Shown in pieces: positions 1 through 6,843 of a stretch of DNA of 8,743 bases. The notes beneath the pieces were generated by a model. The model was given only the letters and a program-made list of their open reading frames with translations, searched no databases and had not been told where the DNA came from. This DNA is from an uncultured Thermoguttaceae bacterium (GTDB lineage Bacteria > Planctomycetota > Planctomycetia > Pirellulales > Thermoguttaceae). Made by a program: the position numbers and the translations under genes. How positions within the stretch are numbered: the first letter of the stretch is position 1; each line of letters opens with the position of its first letter. Location: the NCBI GenBank assembly GCA_934725735.1, contig CAKVCP010000092.1:1-8743 (forward strand), in the 5' to 3' direction.

Positions 1-660
1 TTCGAGAAGTTCAGGCGCGTCAAGACGCGAGCCTGTGCGCGTCGCGAGCGAAAAATCCGCCGCTTTATTATGCGCCGCTCGGAGCATGAAACACTGCGCC
101 CCCGCCGCCCGCGCGGAAGCCGCTCCCGCGCTGCTATCCTCAAGAACAAGGAGAGAATCGCTCGGGACTCCAAGACGCGCCGCCGCTTTCAGGTAGATCT
201 CTGGATCAGGCTTGCCTCGCGTTATGTCGTCGCTGGTCAGCACGAAGTCGACTCGACCCAACGCGCCGTCCTTTTTGAGAACTTCCGTCGCCACTCGACG
301 CGCGCTGGACGTGCAAACGCAGCGCGGCAAACCGCGTTTGTCGAGTTCGTCCAAAAGTTCGAGCAAACCGGGAGTCGTCCCATAACCGTCCTTCAACAGC
401 TCGATGAAGATATCCTCAGATTCCTTTTGAAGCGCGCGCCAATCCTCCGGAAGAGAAAAAACTTCGATAAAACGACGGAAACAGTACTCAGGGGGCCGTC
501 CCATTACTTCGTCGCAAAGGCTCTGCGTGTAGTGATAACCGCGTCGGCTTAAAAGCGTCTCCGCCGCCCGATAATAAACGCTTTCCGTCTCGAACATCAA
601 GCCGTCCATGTCAAAGGCGACGGCTTGCGCTTTCCAACTCCCTTGCAATTCTTTACTCAA
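1..660 (-). CDS. HAD-superfamily phosphatase (beta-phosphoglucomutase-like), partial
   Basis: Reverse-strand reading frame of 220 codons without a stop, cut by the left edge so the C-terminus is missing. It has the haloacid dehalogenase motifs in order: DMDG at residues 17-20 (nucleophile D17, acid/base D19), the motif II Ser/Thr in CTSS (116-119), K150 in GKPDP (149-153), and the Mg-binding acidic pair E174-D175 in VLEDS. A helical cap of about 80 residues follows motif I, as in subfamily IA enzymes such as phosphoglycolate phosphatase or beta-phosphoglucomutase. It is presumably a cytosolic Mg-dependent phosphatase or phosphomutase; the substrate cannot be read from sequence. An in-frame TAG at 679-681 limits the start. 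I chose TTG at 658-660 because AAGGA (671-675) lies 10 bases upstream; TTG at 646-648 is the alternative. It follows the GcvPA-like gene after 44 bases with no terminator, so co-transcription is likely. Confidence 0.92.
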   Translation of the reverse strand, partial: MSKELQGSWKAQAVAFDMDGLMFETESVYYRAAETLLSRRGYHYTQSLCDEVMGRPPEYCFRRFIEVFSLPEDWRALQKESEDIFIELLKDGYGTTPGLLELLDELDKRGLPRCVCTSSARRVATEVLKKDGALGRVDFVLTSDDITRGKPDPEIYLKAAARLGVPSDSLLVLEDSSAGAASARAAGAQCFMLRAAHNKAADFSLATRTGSRLDAPELLE

Positions 661-704
661 CTCTTCTTCGTCCTTCCCCTAGCAAACGACTTACAAACGC
701 GCGT

Positions 705-1919
705 TCACGAAGACTCGCGCCCCTCTTCGAATTCGAAACGCTTCATGAAGTAGACGAGTTCGTCGATCTCGTCTACGCTTCTCTTTTCCGTAAAAGCCAA
801 AAGGATACCGTCTGGGAGCTCGTATCCCCCGACGATTCCCCATTTGTCAAGATATGCGAGCATCCCCTTTGGATCGCGCGTCTTCACGGCAAACTCGCGC
901 CAAAAAGGAGCCGCGTGTTGAAAACTAAACCCTGCCTCCAGGAGGGACTGACGCGCATATTGCGCCGCGAGTCGCGAGCGTTCCGAAGCGCGACGCAGTT
1001 CCCGCGGCTCAGTGTACGCAAGATGCGCAAGCGTTCGCAACGCCCCGCGCATACGCGCCCCCTTCATCTCGTCGTCCCGAAGCGTTCGGAAGACGTCGGA
1101 GGAACTTGCCGCGTTAAAAAAGTAGTCGGAACATGCGATAAAACCAAGACGCGCATCCCCTTCCGACGAATGAATCGGCGCCGTATGAGCGTCGCAAACC
1201 GTTATATCCGCGCCCCAATCCGCAGGAGAACGCAACGCCGCTAGCGCGACGGGATCCACCGTCAACATTAAGAGCGCTCCGATCGCCTTAACGGACTCGG
1301 AAATCTGCCCCAAGCGTTCTAAAAGACCGTAAAAATTCGGATATCCAACGATCGTCGCCGCTACGCGATCGCCTTCCGCATAGAGAGTCTTACGTAACGC
1401 GTCTACGTCGACAAGACCGTCGCGCGACTCCACCGCCCGGACTTCGAGAGACGCGGCGCTCGCCACCCCGCGAAGCTCCGCAAGTCGGGATCCCCCAAGC
1501 GATTCCGACGCCAAAATGAGTCGCCGCCCCGTCGCTCGCGACGCCAACGTCGCTCCCCGACATAACGCGCTTCCACCGCAATAGACTGAAATCTCCGCGT
1601 GCGAAGCCCCCGTAAGTCGACAAACCGCAGCGTTGCAACCGTTCAACGCATTCTCAAAATCGCGTCCGATCAACGCGTTCAAACGCGAACTTTGACGATG
1701 AAACTCGATCTCCGAAACAAGCCGTTCCGCCTGCGTCGGAATCAAATGGTCGTAGTACCCCGCGCCTAAATAGACCGGACCGTCCGACTGCGCCGCAATC
1801 GCCGCTCGCTCGCGACTCTTCGTCAACTCGCGCGCTTCTCCCGGCTCCTTCAACGCGTCAAGACGCAAAAAAACGTCGCTGTAACGCGCTCCATCGTTCT
1901 TAGTCTCCACAGAACGCAC
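705..1919 (-). CDS. gcvPA: Divergent GcvPA-like glycine dehydrogenase subunit 1 (glycine cleavage P-protein family)
   Basis: 404 residues, related end to end to the N-terminal half-subunit (GcvPA) of the glycine cleavage P-protein, which decarboxylates glycine as a GcvPA-GcvPB complex; the PLP lysine sits in GcvPB. Family features seen: YLGAGYYDHLIP (50-61), the fold-type-I core with YPNFYG (193-198), DP (222-223), WGADI (235-239), and a C-terminal block with PFWREF (338-343), GGYELP (364-369) and TE (377-378). Against the family (from memory), signature blocks are missing or altered: the YQPEISQG region reads as unrelated sequence (about 80-92), YDGA(T/S) is YCGGS (113-117), and the RREKATSNICTNQ block with the stretch before it is gone, explaining the slightly short length. 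No gcvPB or gcvH adjoins it; a HAD phosphatase follows. It starts with GTG behind an AAGGGGAG-like site. It is a GcvPA homologue by descent, but normal glycine decarboxylation by it is doubtful. Confidence 0.78.
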   Translation of the reverse strand: MRSVETKNDGARYSDVFLRLDALKEPGEARELTKSRERAAIAAQSDGPVYLGAGYYDHLIPTQAERLVSEIEFHRQSSRLNALIGRDFENALNGCNAAVCRLTGASHAEISVYCGGSALCRGATLASRATGRRLILASESLGGSRLAELRGVASAASLEVRAVESRDGLVDVDALRKTLYAEGDRVAATIVGYPNFYGLLERLGQISESVKAIGALLMLTVDPVALAALRSPADWGADITVCDAHTAPIHSSEGDARLGFIACSDYFFNAASSSDVFRTLRDDEMKGARMRGALRTLAHLAYTEPRELRRASERSRLAAQYARQSLLEAGFSFQHAAPFWREFAVKTRDPKGMLAYLDKWGIVGGYELPDGILLAFTEKRSVDEIDELVYFMKRFEFEEGRESS

Positions 1920-2024
1920 TCTCCCCTTTCTCGCTAGGCGATTATCTGAGTTTAGGCCTCTTCGAGCGCCCTTTATACAAGATTCTAACCCTCAATCGCT
2001 AGCTAAAAACCCCTGGCAATAAAA

Positions 2025-2055
2025 AAACGCCGCGTTCAAAAGACTTGCGGCGTTT
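2025..2055 (-). terminator. Rho-independent terminator of the lactonase gene
   Basis: Perfect 9-bp arms AAACGCCGC (2025-2033) and GCGGCGTTT (2047-2055) enclose a 13-base loop. On the minus strand the hairpin runs straight into a T tract (complement of the A run at 2021-2027), 25 bases after the lactonase stop. It separates the lactonase from the GcvPA-like gene downstream. The rest of the 160-base gap (1920-2079) shows only a weak TATAAA (complement 1972-1977) without a good -35 as a promoter candidate for the GcvPA-like gene. Confidence 0.85.
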
Positions 2056-2079
2056 CTTTAAAACGACTCTAACTAAAAC

Positions 2080-3375
2080 TCACTTGGTCACGGGCGCGAA
2101 CGCTCCGCCGATCACCCATGCAAGCTTCGTCGGTTCGTCGGCGGAGAGCGTGAGGAGACCGGTCTCTTGGTCGATCTTGTACGCGTAAACCGTTCCCGAC
2201 TTCTTATTGCTCACGAGGAGCCAGTTGCGCGACGGATCGACCATGAAAAATCGGGGAAAACGTCCGTTCGTCGAAATACGTTGAAGAAGAGGTAAGTCCG
2301 CTCCTTCCTTACCCGCAAAGATCTGATCCGCGTCGAAGACGACGACGCTGTTCTGACCTCGGTTACTCGCATACAACACGTGTTTGCCATTCGGAAGCTC
2401 GACGACTTCGATCGCCGCCGTCTTATTCCCATAAAGGTACTCTTTTCCGTCGACAAGGCTTTCTTCGTCCGTCAATTTTTCACGGTACTTCTCCTCGATT
2501 GTCGTCCACGTTCCCAAACGTTTGGCGGGCGTTTCGCCATCCTTCGCGTTGAAATTCACGCGGAACGCCGACACGGTCGAGGAAAGTTCGTCGATCGAAA
2601 AGACAAGTTGCCGTCCCTTGGCGTCGACTCCGAACGCCAGATGGCGCGGTCCGGAACCCGCGGGGGGCGCGAGATGATCGACGACGGGATCGGGAGTCAA
2701 CGCGCCGGTCTCTTCGTCGAGACGCGCAATGTAGACGCGGTCGGAGCCCAGGTCGCTCATAAAGACGCGCTGTACGCCGTCCGTTTCGACAAAGTAGGAA
2801 GAGTGGCCGTACGGTTGGCTCTGACGACGCTTATTCGGACCGCTACCCTTCCCTTCATACTTTGCCGTAACCTTTTCGAGCGCGCCGTTCGAATCCAAAG
2901 AAAAGACGGTGAAATCGCCGCTGGAGTAATTCGCCGCCGTCAAAAAACGCGCGTCGTCGCGAACGCTCGTGTGACACACGCCCTGTCCCGTCGTACTCAT
3001 GCCGTTCAAAACGCTAAGACGTCCCGTTTCGGGATCGATCGCGCAAGAATAGGCGTTCGCCCAACCGTCGGATCCGTCGAGCGTCCCGACAAACCAAAGG
3101 CGATCCCCTTTGGTCGGAGTCGTCGCAAGGTATCCGGACGACTTCGCTTCAAGCGCGAGAGAAACGTCGCGCGTTCGCCCCGTTTCGGTATCAAAACGCC
3201 CTACGTAAATCCCCTCCGATTGCGGAATCCCCGACTCTTTCATCTCTTCGGTCGGTTTGTCTGTCGAAGTTCCAAAGTAGACCCAATATTCTTCGCCTTG
3301 CGCGTTCGTAAGAAAAGTAAGACCGAACGCCAACGCTGAAAAGACAAAAGCCGCTATCCGTCGAGTTGAGCTCAT
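2080..3375 (-). CDS. Secreted lactonase-family seven-bladed beta-propeller protein
   Basis: 431 residues. It starts with a signal peptide (TRR, then a hydrophobic stretch 7-22, probable cleavage near TNA-QG at 25), so it acts outside the cytoplasm. The remainder is a repeat propeller of the YbhE/6-phosphogluconolactonase family (lactonase, PF10282). Typical blade motifs are VCHTSV...FLTAANYSSGDFTVF (133-159), QPYGHSSYF (187-195), DLGSDRVY (208-215), the hallmark GPRHLAF (242-248), IDELSSTVSAF (261-271), ASNRGQNSVVVF (336-347) and FPRFFMVDPS (373-382). Family members include sugar-lactone hydrolases and uncharacterised exported proteins, so the substrate is unknown; the exported form argues against the cytosolic pentose-phosphate enzyme. 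The ATG start is well supported by GGAGG seven bases upstream. The twin arginine (R5-R6) lacks the rest of a Tat motif, so Sec export is more likely. It is transcribed divergently from the Gfo/Idh/MocA gene, which may act on related sugar compounds. Confidence 0.9.
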   Translation of the reverse strand: MSSTRRIAAFVFSALAFGLTFLTNAQGEEYWVYFGTSTDKPTEEMKESGIPQSEGIYVGRFDTETGRTRDVSLALEAKSSGYLATTPTKGDRLWFVGTLDGSDGWANAYSCAIDPETGRLSVLNGMSTTGQGVCHTSVRDDARFLTAANYSSGDFTVFSLDSNGALEKVTAKYEGKGSGPNKRRQSQPYGHSSYFVETDGVQRVFMSDLGSDRVYIARLDEETGALTPDPVVDHLAPPAGSGPRHLAFGVDAKGRQLVFSIDELSSTVSAFRVNFNAKDGETPAKRLGTWTTIEEKYREKLTDEESLVDGKEYLYGNKTAAIEVVELPNGKHVLYASNRGQNSVVVFDADQIFAGKEGADLPLLQRISTNGRFPRFFMVDPSRNWLLVSNKKSGTVYAYKIDQETGLLTLSADEPTKLAWVIGGAFAPVTK

Positions 3376-3429
3376 GACATATCCTCCGCCGTCTTAATCT
3401 GTGAAAAAATCTTTTAATAATTTCTATCG

Positions 3430-3458
3430 ATCATATCGAGCGCAATCGGAAAAATCAA
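3430..3458 (-). promoter_or_regulatory. Sigma70-like promoter of the lactonase gene
   Basis: Read on the minus strand: -35 TTGATT (3453-3458), 17-base spacer, -10 TATGAT (3430-3435). It would start transcription roughly 50 bases before the lactonase ATG. A TTGACA-like hexamer 10 bases further upstream (3463-3468) has no -10 at proper spacing. Confidence 0.55.
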
Positions 3459-3480
3459 GGGCTGTCAAAAGATGAGAGAA

Positions 3481-3503
3481 AGCGCTCGAATTTTCGACGC
3501 GCT
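3481..3503. repeat. Inverted repeat next to the oxidoreductase promoter (possible operator)
   Basis: Left arm AGCGCTCGAA (3481-3490), two-base centre TT, right arm TTCGA plus GCGCT (3493-3497 and 3499-3503) interrupted by one extra C at 3498. All ten base pairs match. It ends one base before the plus-strand -35 hexamer, a usual place for a regulator site. No regulator gene lies nearby, so the operator role is inference. Confidence 0.4.
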
Positions 3504-3504
3504 C

Positions 3505-3533
3505 TTGACTTTTGATTGCGTTTCTGATAAAAA
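3505..3533 (+). promoter_or_regulatory. Sigma70-like promoter of the Gfo/Idh/MocA gene
   Basis: -35 TTGACT (3505-3510), 17-base spacer, -10 TAAAAA (3528-3533) preceded by an extended -10 TG at 3525-3526. The start point would be near 3540, giving a leader of about 65 bases before the GTG at 3607. This supports the downstream start over the longer open frame that begins at 3472. Confidence 0.5.
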
Positions 3534-3593
3534 ACGTTCCACAACAATTAGTCCACTTCTCTGCGAAGCGTTCTTCTTTTACATGACAATTAT

Positions 3594-3599
3594 AAGGAA
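3594..3599 (+). promoter_or_regulatory. Ribosome-binding site that decides a GTG start
   Basis: AAGGAA ends seven bases before GTG at 3607. The upstream in-frame ATG at 3583 has no comparable site, and starting at GTG puts the twin-arginine motif at residues 6-7, the normal position for an export signal. Confidence 0.6.
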
Positions 3600-3606
3600 C
3601 TTGACC

Positions 3607-4830
3607 GTGACAAAGCTCAATAGACGCGCGTTCTTAACCGCCGCTGCCGCATCTACGATGACCCCTTATTTCATGACCTCTTCCGCTAATGCCGACGAAA
3701 AGGTTCCTGGATTCGATCAGACGAACACCCAAGTCGACGCCAGTTCCGTTTGGCAACCCTACACCGACCGGAAACTCCGCGTCGGGCTCGTCGGATACGG
3801 GTTCTGCAAATTCTCCGCTGAATTCGAATTCCAAAATCATCCAAACGTCGAAATCGTCGCCGTCTCCGATCTCTTCCCCGATCGATGCGCGGAACTCGCC
3901 AAGGCCGTTAAATGCGAGAAAACATACCCCTCTCTCGAAGAAATGGTCAAAGACGATTCGATCGAAGCGATCTTTTGCGCGACAGACGCACCCTCTCACG
4001 CGCGTCACGCAATCCTCTGCCTTGAGCACGGAAAGCACGTCTGCCACGCCGTCCCCGTCTTCTATGGAGACCCAAGCGACGCCGATAAACTCTACGAAAC
4101 CGTCAAGAAAAACAGCGGCCTGAAATACGCCATGTTCGAAACCTCCGTTTTCCACGACGACGTCTACGCGATGGAAAAGATCTATAAGGCGGGAGGATTT
4201 GGGCGCATCGTCTATTCCGAAGGCGAATATTGCCACACCAAAGAGCCGAACGCCCCGTCCTATCCCTCCTACAAAGACTGGCGTAAAAACGGCTTTCCCC
4301 TTTGGTATCCGACGCATGCGACAGCCTATTATGTCGGCGTCACCCACAAGGCGTTTACGGAAGTAAGCGCGCAGCCCGTATACAACCGATTCCCCGGCGC
4401 CGATCCTAACAAACTCGTCGGAGAGATCGCCCTACTTCGAACGGAAGAAGAAGGGATCTCGCGCATGATGTGTTGCCATTGTCACGGAATCTATCTCGAA
4501 GCGGGACGCGTCCGCGGTGAACTCGGCGGATTTGACGCGACTTATCGTCCCGTTGAAGAAGCCTTTACCGGCGTTTCCGACGCGGTAAAGGTCGTCCAAT
4601 CGCTCGGAAACTCGATCAAAAAACCCGCGCTGCCGCCGACCGTCTCCGCAGGAAGCCACGGAGGATCTCACGGATACCTCTGCTGCGATTTTGTCGACGC
4701 GATTCTTAAAGATCAACCGACCCGCGTGGGAATCGCCGACGCGCTCAACATGACCATGCCCGGATATTACGCGCACCTTTCCGTCCTCAAAGACGGCGAA
4801 ACTCTCAAGGTGCCTCACTACGCGCAGTGA
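3607..4830 (+). CDS. Tat-exported Gfo/Idh/MocA-family oxidoreductase
   Basis: 407 residues from GTG. The N-terminus is a twin-arginine signal: NRRAFLTAAAAS (5-16), hydrophobic region, probable cleavage near SANA (26-29), so a folded, cofactor-loaded protein is exported. A Rossmann domain follows: KLRVGLVGYGF (56-66), D88 after the second strand, ATDAPSH (125-131), GKHVCHAVP (142-150). The C-terminal Gfo/Idh/MocA domain includes GGFGRIVYSEGEYCH (196-210) and YPTHATAYYVGVT (234-246), whose H237 sits where family enzymes have their catalytic-site histidine. The usual EKP triad, whose lysine helps catalysis, reads AVP (148-150); I recall AVP-type members among planctomycete-like homologues, so this may define a subfamily. 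The family performs NAD(P)-linked sugar or polyol redox, or glycoside cleavage by a redox mechanism; the substrate is unknown here. The gene stands alone between its own promoter and terminator, divergent from the lactonase. Confidence 0.9.
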   Translation: MTKLNRRAFLTAAAASTMTPYFMTSSANADEKVPGFDQTNTQVDASSVWQPYTDRKLRVGLVGYGFCKFSAEFEFQNHPNVEIVAVSDLFPDRCAELAKAVKCEKTYPSLEEMVKDDSIEAIFCATDAPSHARHAILCLEHGKHVCHAVPVFYGDPSDADKLYETVKKNSGLKYAMFETSVFHDDVYAMEKIYKAGGFGRIVYSEGEYCHTKEPNAPSYPSYKDWRKNGFPLWYPTHATAYYVGVTHKAFTEVSAQPVYNRFPGADPNKLVGEIALLRTEEEGISRMMCCHCHGIYLEAGRVRGELGGFDATYRPVEEAFTGVSDAVKVVQSLGNSIKKPALPPTVSAGSHGGSHGYLCCDFVDAILKDQPTRVGIADALNMTMPGYYAHLSVLKDGETLKVPHYAQ

Positions 4831-4847
4831 TCCATTGAAAAAGAACG

Positions 4848-4883
4848 CCCCGACGACAGCTCAAAGTCGTCGGGGCCTTTTTT
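4848..4883. terminator. Bidirectional terminator between convergent genes
   Basis: Perfect 10-bp arms CCCCGACGAC (4848-4857) and GTCGTCGGGG (4866-4875) around an eight-base loop, followed on the plus strand by CC and six T (4878-4883). On the minus strand the hairpin is followed by GCG and then TTCTTTTTC, so it can stop both the oxidoreductase (stop at 4830) and the antiporter (stop at 4891). Confidence 0.9.
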
Positions 4884-4890
4884 ATGAGCT

Positions 4891-6657
4891 TTATTCTTGT
4901 TCGTCGTTGATCTTCGCGGGGACTTTGCGCCCTAAGATGAAGATCAGCGCCAAACAGGCGACGAGAGAAACGGGCAACGCAATTTTCAGGCTGACGCCCA
5001 GTCCCACGGGCAAGAATCCGAAGACGATGGAAATCCCCGCGACCCACAGCGCGTATCCGAGCTGAGTCGAGACGTGTTCGAGAAGTCCGCACCGCGCGCT
5101 CGTCGAGGAAAGGATCGTCGTGTCGGAGATCGGAGAGCAATGATCGCCGAAAATCGCGCCGGTGAGCACGGCGCTCGTCGCCGCGACAAGATACGCGTGG
5201 TCGCCGGGAAGAAGCTCGTGCGCAAAGGGAATCGCCAACGGCGTGATGATCGCCATCGTCCCGTACGAGGTGCCCGTCGCAAAGGACACGATCGCCGCAA
5301 GCACGAAAATAAACGAGGGGAGGATAAACGTCGGAGTGTTGGAGGACAACGACGTCACAAGGAAATTTGCCGTTCCTAGACCCGTCTTGCTAATACACGC
5401 GGACAAGCTCCACGCCAGAATCAAAATAACAAACGTAAAGCACAGAGACTTCACGCCGGAAAGCCACGCCTGCGACGCCTGACTCGCCGTCAATTTACCG
5501 CTCGCCACGCACATAATAAAGGACGCGACGCACGCAAAGAGCGCCGCCTGGAAGAGCGCGATCGACGCGTCCGCCTCGCCGATGCACGCGCGAAACGACT
5601 CGAAGTTAAATTCCCGCGCCGTCGCAATTTTCGCTGCGTCCTCCCCCGAAAGAATCGTCGAACGTCCCGAAAGATAAAAACAAACAAAGGACGCGACGAC
5701 AAGAGAAAGAAGCGGGATGATCGCAAACATCGACTCGCGCAAAAGCGAGCGCGGTCTCTCACTTTCGACCGACTCGGCGGGATCGCTGCCGTCGACCGCC
5801 GCGGTTTCCGCCTCTTCTCGACGAATTAAATGCGAATCCATTTCTCGAAGGAATCCTTTTCGCGCAAGAACCTCCGCGCGTCGCATCGACCCAAATTCAC
5901 GAAGCGTTAGCGCCGTGCCGAGAACAAACGCAAGCGTTAAAAGATTGTAAAAACGATAAGGAATCGACTCGACAAAGAGCGTGTAGGCCGAAATATTTTC
6001 GATCCCCGCGTCCGAAAGCCCCGTGCGAATATACGATATCTCTGTTCCTATCCACGTCGAGATTAACGCAATACCCGCAATCGGCGCCGCCGTGGAGTCG
6101 AGAATAAACGCAAATTTCTCGCGCGACGTCCCGCTTCGATCCATTAGAGGACGCATGATTGGCCCGCGTATCTGCACGTTTGCATAGTCGTCGAAGAAGA
6201 TGAAGAATCCCAAAAACCACGACACGATCTGAGAAGAGACCGGGCCGCGCGCAAACTTCGCGAGAAACTCCGCTACCGCGCGGACTCCCCCGCTACGCGT
6301 GATGAGACCGACAAGTCCGCCTATTGTCGCGCACTGAAGAAGCACCCCGCTGTTCCACGGTTTCGCCGCCGCCGAGCGCATCTGCTCTGTCGCCGTAAGA
6401 AAACAACGAGGAATCGACTCAACCGGACCATAAGACTCAAGCGCAAGCAAATACGCCGCGCTAAAAACCCCCGTCAAAAGAGAAACGATAACGTTGCGCG
6501 TCAAAAACGCCAGCGCAATCGCAATTAATGGCGGAAGAACCGACCAAATTCCTGTAGGCGAAAAGAAGGAACTTTCACAATATGTCGACGTAAAAGACGC
6601 CAACGCCAATAAGAGGAGGATAAAAAAATAGCAACCGACGTGAATTACGCGTTTCAT
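4891..6657 (-). CDS. NhaC-family Na+/H+ antiporter
   Basis: 588 residues, strongly hydrophobic, with about a dozen predicted membrane segments: an integral inner-membrane protein. Conserved NhaC (PF03553) blocks are FFDDYANVQIRGP (154-166), RPLMD (169-173), TSREKFAFILDSTAAPIAG (177-195), STWIG (200-204), GTSYGTMAIITPLAIPFA (462-479) and GDHCSPISDTTILSS (504-518). The acidic and polar residues in these blocks are the likely ion path. A charged loop of about 55 residues (253-308, rich in E and R) separates the halves, as in two-part carriers. The family exchanges cytoplasmic Na+ for H+, and some members (MleN type) couple this to organic acids such as malate/lactate; the exact substrate cannot be told. 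The start is ATG with only a weak GAGAAG close before it. It has its own strong promoter upstream, and the gene appears monocistronic. Confidence 0.92.
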   Translation of the reverse strand: MKRVIHVGCYFFILLLLALASFTSTYCESSFFSPTGIWSVLPPLIAIALAFLTRNVIVSLLTGVFSAAYLLALESYGPVESIPRCFLTATEQMRSAAAKPWNSGVLLQCATIGGLVGLITRSGGVRAVAEFLAKFARGPVSSQIVSWFLGFFIFFDDYANVQIRGPIMRPLMDRSGTSREKFAFILDSTAAPIAGIALISTWIGTEISYIRTGLSDAGIENISAYTLFVESIPYRFYNLLTLAFVLGTALTLREFGSMRRAEVLARKGFLREMDSHLIRREEAETAAVDGSDPAESVESERPRSLLRESMFAIIPLLSLVVASFVCFYLSGRSTILSGEDAAKIATAREFNFESFRACIGEADASIALFQAALFACVASFIMCVASGKLTASQASQAWLSGVKSLCFTFVILILAWSLSACISKTGLGTANFLVTSLSSNTPTFILPSFIFVLAAIVSFATGTSYGTMAIITPLAIPFAHELLPGDHAYLVAATSAVLTGAIFGDHCSPISDTTILSSTSARCGLLEHVSTQLGYALWVAGISIVFGFLPVGLGVSLKIALPVSLVACLALIFILGRKVPAKINDEQE

Positions 6658-6700
6658 AGCTTCTCAAAAAGCGCTGCAAGTTTAGCAAACATGATATAAC

Positions 6701-6712
6701 GGGGAACTCCCC
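6701..6712. repeat. Palindrome GGGGA-N2-TCCCC in the antiporter leader
   Basis: GGGGAACTCCCC on the plus strand, symmetrical apart from the central two bases. It lies about 10 bases downstream of the antiporter -10 hexamer, at roughly +4 to +15 of its transcript. It could be an operator or a small hairpin; function is inferred from position only. Confidence 0.35.
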
Positions 6713-6722
6713 AACAAGGAAG

Positions 6723-6751
6723 ATTATAGTAAGACGTAAAGAAAACGTCAA
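6723..6751 (-). promoter_or_regulatory. Near-consensus sigma70 promoter of the antiporter gene
   Basis: Read on the minus strand: -35 TTGACG (6746-6751), spacer of exactly 17 bases, -10 TATAAT (6723-6728), one mismatch to consensus in all. The leader before the ATG at 6657 would be about 60 bases. An inverted repeat AACGT-N5-ACGTT (6744-6758) overlaps the -35, where a regulator could block polymerase. Confidence 0.75.
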
Positions 6752-6761
6752 CAACGTTCAC

Positions 6762-6767
6762 TATAAT
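6762..6767 (+). promoter_or_regulatory. Candidate -10 box for the porin gene
   Basis: A perfect TATAAT on the plus strand, upstream of the porin and just upstream of (back to back with) the antiporter promoter. No good -35 is seen 16-18 bases before it. An alternative is the extended -10 TGATATAAC at 6692-6700, also without a -35. Either would give the porin transcript a long leader, about 190 or 255 bases. Confidence 0.28.
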
Positions 6768-6843
6768 TCACATTTCCTCTATTTTGTCCAACCATCACAA
6801 TAAAAAGTTCTAAAAATTCATTCCTTTTTTTCTCAAAAAAAGA

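Noticed and set aside
70..552. Plus-strand open frame of 160 codons at the left end
   Set aside because: Very Arg-rich and antisense to the HAD phosphatase, whose four catalytic motifs are all in frame on the minus strand.
2380..3339. Plus-strand open frame of 319 codons opposite the lactonase
   Set aside because: Arg-rich translation with no recognisable motif, antisense to a clear lactonase-family gene with signal peptide and ribosome-binding site. CG-rich codon use opens antisense frames here.
2080..3375. Lactonase as the cytosolic pentose-phosphate 6-phosphogluconolactonase
   Set aside because: It has an N-terminal signal peptide and no pentose-phosphate neighbours, so only the family-level name is supported.
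3472..3606. 45-codon N-terminal extension of the oxidoreductase from ATG 3472
   Set aside because: It would bury the Tat signal 50 residues inside the protein and overlaps the predicted promoter; GTG 3607 has a well-spaced AAGGAA.
3634..4347. Minus-strand open frame of 237 codons inside the oxidoreductase
   Set aside because: Antisense to the Rossmann domain of a well-supported gene; no ribosome-binding site or family match seen.
6825..6841. T7-CTC-A7 as a terminator
   Set aside because: An A/T-only stem without GC content, and no upstream plus-strand gene to terminate; more likely low-complexity leader sequence.
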